From Singulisphaera sp. GP187 (GTDB lineage: Bacteria > Planctomycetota > Phycisphaerae > Phycisphaerales > SM1A02), in the NCBI GenBank assembly GCA_945868805.1, contig CAMBMO010000001.1, forward strand, positions 124,001 through 188,000: a DNA stretch of 64,000 nucleotides. Direction: 5' to 3'. The notes beneath the pieces are model-generated. The model was not told the origin of the DNA. It searched no databases and worked only from the letters and a program-made list of their open reading frames with translations. Made by a program: the position numbers and the translations under genes. Below, one piece after another: positions 62,140 through 64,000 of the stretch (positions are counted from its first letter, which is position 1; each line of letters begins with the position of its first letter).

Positions 62140-64000
62140 ATGAGCGGAGCCGAGGATTCACGCCCAGACGACCCCCGAAAAGTCGCAAGCGAGTCGACGA
62201 CACCGATTTCGCTCAACGCTGCGATCTCGACAATCTCCGGGGTTGGATCACAGCTGTCCAGTCGATTCACCTCGCTGGGACTTCGGACCATCGGAGACTT
62301 GCTGAAGCACCTGCCGATTCGGTACGAAACGGAAGTCGCTGAAGCTGCCGTCACCGAAGCGAAGGAAGCAACCGAGACAACGCAAGCATCGGTCACGCGA
62401 ACTGTGCGCGGAGAAATCCAGAAGGTTCGTCATGTGCCATCCCGCAGACCAAGGATTGAAGCATTGCTTGCCGACGAGAGTGGAACGATTCGACTCATCT
62501 GGTTTAACGCGCCGTGGCTCACCCGCAAGATCCATCCTGGAGTGCGCGGGATCGCGCAGGGACGCGCGAAGGTGCGGGGCGGATACCTGGAGATGGTGAA
62601 TCCACGGTGGGAAGAGATTCAAGACGAGAGTGTTCCAACCCGCGGTGGCAGACTGCGACCGATCTATTCTGCGACAGAGGACTTGCAGTCGGCGCGAATC
62701 GAGAAGGTCATCTCATCCGTACTCGATTGCGCACTCGATTCGGTCGTTGATCTCATCCGACCAGAGCTCATCTCACGCCGAGAACTGGTTTCGCTCCGGG
62801 AGGCGTATCGAATGGTGCACGCACCACAATCCGCGCTCGAGGCTGAGAGAGGTAGAAACCGCCTCGCGTATGACGAATTGCTCTGCCTCCAACTTGCGAT
62901 GGCGATGCGGCGCTGGCAAGTGCGAAATGCGATGCGTGCGCCCTCGCTCGAAATGTCTCCTGGTATCGAAGAAAAAATTCGCAGTCGCATTCCATTCGAA
63001 CTGACCGACTCCCAGCAACAAGTGTGCAGAGAGATTTCGGAAGATCTCGCCAGCACGATCCCGATGAACCGACTTCTGCAAGGAGATGTCGGTTCCGGCA
63101 AGACGGCGGTTGCGGTGCACGCGATGCTTACAGCGGTCGCCCATGGTCACCAGGCTGTGCTCCTCGCTCCAACGGAAATTTTGGCGCAGCAGCACTTGCG
63201 CACAGTCGAAGAGATGCTCGTCGGGAGTCGGGTTCGAGTCGCGGGAATGACTGGAAGTCTACGGACCGCCGACCGAGCCGTCGTCATCAACGGACTGGCA
63301 TCTGGCGAATTCGATATTGCTGTCGGAACGCACGCCTTGCTCGGCGAAGACATTCAATTCAAGAGTCTCGCGGTTGCGATCATCGACGAGCAACACCGAT
63401 TCGGAGTCGAGCAACGCGCGGCACTGCGCGCGAAGGGCGTCTGCGCCGAACTCGTTCCTCACACCCTCGTCATGACTGCGACGCCGATACCGCGAACACT
63501 CGCTCTCTCGTTCTTCGGGGATCTCGATGTCAGTTCGCTTCGCGGGCGCTTGCCCGGGCGCACAGCTCCGACGACACGGGTGATGCCGTTGGGTCGGTCA
63601 GATGAAGTCTATCGATGGCTCAAAACTCGTATCGATCGTGGCGAGCAGGTTTTCGTGGTCGTCCCTGCCATTGAGGAGAGTCAACTCGGGCTCAAAGATG
63701 TCGCAAGTCACGCGACTGCCCTCGCGGCTGGCGCCCTGCACGGCTGTCGCATTGGACAAATGCACGGGCAGATGAAGTCCGCCGAATGTGCACGGGTCAT
63801 GGACGACTTCCGTGGCGGGCTCATTGATGTGCTCGTCTGCACGATCATCATTGAAGTTGGAGTGGACGTGCCCAATGCAACTGTGATGGTGATCGAACAC
63901 GCCGAACGCTTTGGACTTGCGCAACTGCACCAACTCAGGGGGCGAGTCGGTCGTGGCGGGAAGCCTGGCTTTTGCGTGCTCATCGGCGATCCACCAAATG
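62140..64000 (+). CDS. recG: ATP-dependent DNA helicase RecG, 5' part
   Basis: Branch-migration helicase that remodels stalled forks and Holliday junctions. The frame has no stop before the window ends, so the C-terminus is missing (about 620 residues visible). A wedge-like domain at the start (SRFTSLGLRTIGDLLKHLPIRYE) is followed by Walker A LLQGDVGSGKTAV, motif Ia APTEILAQQH, the DEQH box AIIDEQHRFG, MTATPIPRTLAL, the second RecA domain, and motif VI QLHQLRGRVGRG. The ATG at 62140 is preferred; an ATG at 62119 would overlap the xseA start codon. Divergent from xseA. Confidence 0.96.
   Translation, partial: MSGAEDSRPDDPRKVASESTTPISLNAAISTISGVGSQLSSRFTSLGLRTIGDLLKHLPIRYETEVAEAAVTEAKEATETTQASVTRTVRGEIQKVRHVPSRRPRIEALLADESGTIRLIWFNAPWLTRKIHPGVRGIAQGRAKVRGGYLEMVNPRWEEIQDESVPTRGGRLRPIYSATEDLQSARIEKVISSVLDCALDSVVDLIRPELISRRELVSLREAYRMVHAPQSALEAERGRNRLAYDELLCLQLAMAMRRWQVRNAMRAPSLEMSPGIEEKIRSRIPFELTDSQQQVCREISEDLASTIPMNRLLQGDVGSGKTAVAVHAMLTAVAHGHQAVLLAPTEILAQQHLRTVEEMLVGSRVRVAGMTGSLRTADRAVVINGLASGEFDIAVGTHALLGEDIQFKSLAVAIIDEQHRFGVEQRAALRAKGVCAELVPHTLVMTATPIPRTLALSFFGDLDVSSLRGRLPGRTAPTTRVMPLGRSDEVYRWLKTRIDRGEQVFVVVPAIEESQLGLKDVASHATALAAGALHGCRIGQMHGQMKSAECARVMDDFRGGLIDVLVCTIIIEVGVDVPNATVMVIEHAERFGLAQLHQLRGRVGRGGKPGFCVLIGDPPN

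Overview
The window is about 57-58% GC, densely coded, and looks like ordinary core chromosome of a Gram-negative planctomycete, most likely of the Phycisphaerae. This is inferred from the combination of a SecD-SecF fusion, a type III glutamine synthetase, a membrane Ser/Thr kinase fused to TPR repeats, a secreted DUF1573 protein, a DUF3553 protein, a lone AmmeMemoRadiSam B (Memo) protein, and LPS and outer-membrane lipid genes (waaA, mlaF, mlaD). Most genes are on the minus strand. Many starts lack a clear Shine-Dalgarno sequence, and overlaps of the ATGA or GTGA type are frequent. I see no insertion sequence, prophage, CRISPR array, toxin-antitoxin pair or defence island.

Layout. 1-5.2 kb: 3' end of gabD, then (minus) dnaG-rpoD behind a promoter and a long non-coding leader. 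5.2-9.4 kb: rpmB, a free-methionine-sulfoxide-reductase-like GAF protein, clpX, a small SHOCT-like membrane protein in the place where clpP usually sits, and tig. 9.5-13.5 kb: type III glutamine synthetase, CorA, YfcE-type phosphoesterase. 13.5-16.4 kb (plus): gltX, tRNA-Val(GAC), PPK2 polyphosphate kinase. 16.4-22.6 kb: membrane TPR protein, DUF3553 protein, YmdB-like phosphodiesterase, FUSC transporter, peroxiredoxin. 22.6-29.7 kb: fused 5-oxoprolinase/hydantoinase, then a plus-strand run waaA-thiL-tsaE, and a Fur-family regulator. 29.8-35.7 kb (minus): typA, lysC, and a TPR kinase overlapping lysC. 35.7-43.3 kb: small membrane protein, M32 carboxypeptidase, DUF1573-ankyrin protein, Memo protein, dtd, family 4 uracil-DNA glycosylase, an unknown protein. 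43.4-44.4 kb: RNase P RNA with its terminator, and rplU. 44.4-48.7 kb: aminotransferase, RluA-type pseudouridine synthase with an alpha/beta hydrolase, NAD-isocitrate dehydrogenase. 48.7-56.6 kb (minus): Nudix hydrolase, rhomboid protease, then tgt-yajC-secDF, then a LysM protein. 56.6-64 kb: mlaF-mlaD (plus), Pal-like lipoprotein, prepilin peptidase, xseB, xseA (minus), and recG (plus, running off the end).

Functionally the window covers replication and transcription (dnaG, rpoD), translation and tRNA quality (gltX, tRNA-Val, dtd, tsaE, tgt, rplU, rpmB, rnpB, typA), protein folding and export (tig, clpX, secDF, yajC, pilD), envelope building (waaA, mlaFD, Pal, LysM), repair (recG, xseAB, udg) and metabolism. 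I found no convincing new multi-gene system. The points most worth a second look are local: the clpP-to-SHOCT replacement between tig and clpX, the kinase coupled to lysC, a palindrome between the DUF1573-ankyrin and Memo genes, the promoter and long leader before dnaG, a Fur-family protein without its zinc CxxC motifs, and five short tandem repeats of 10-13 bp at gene edges.
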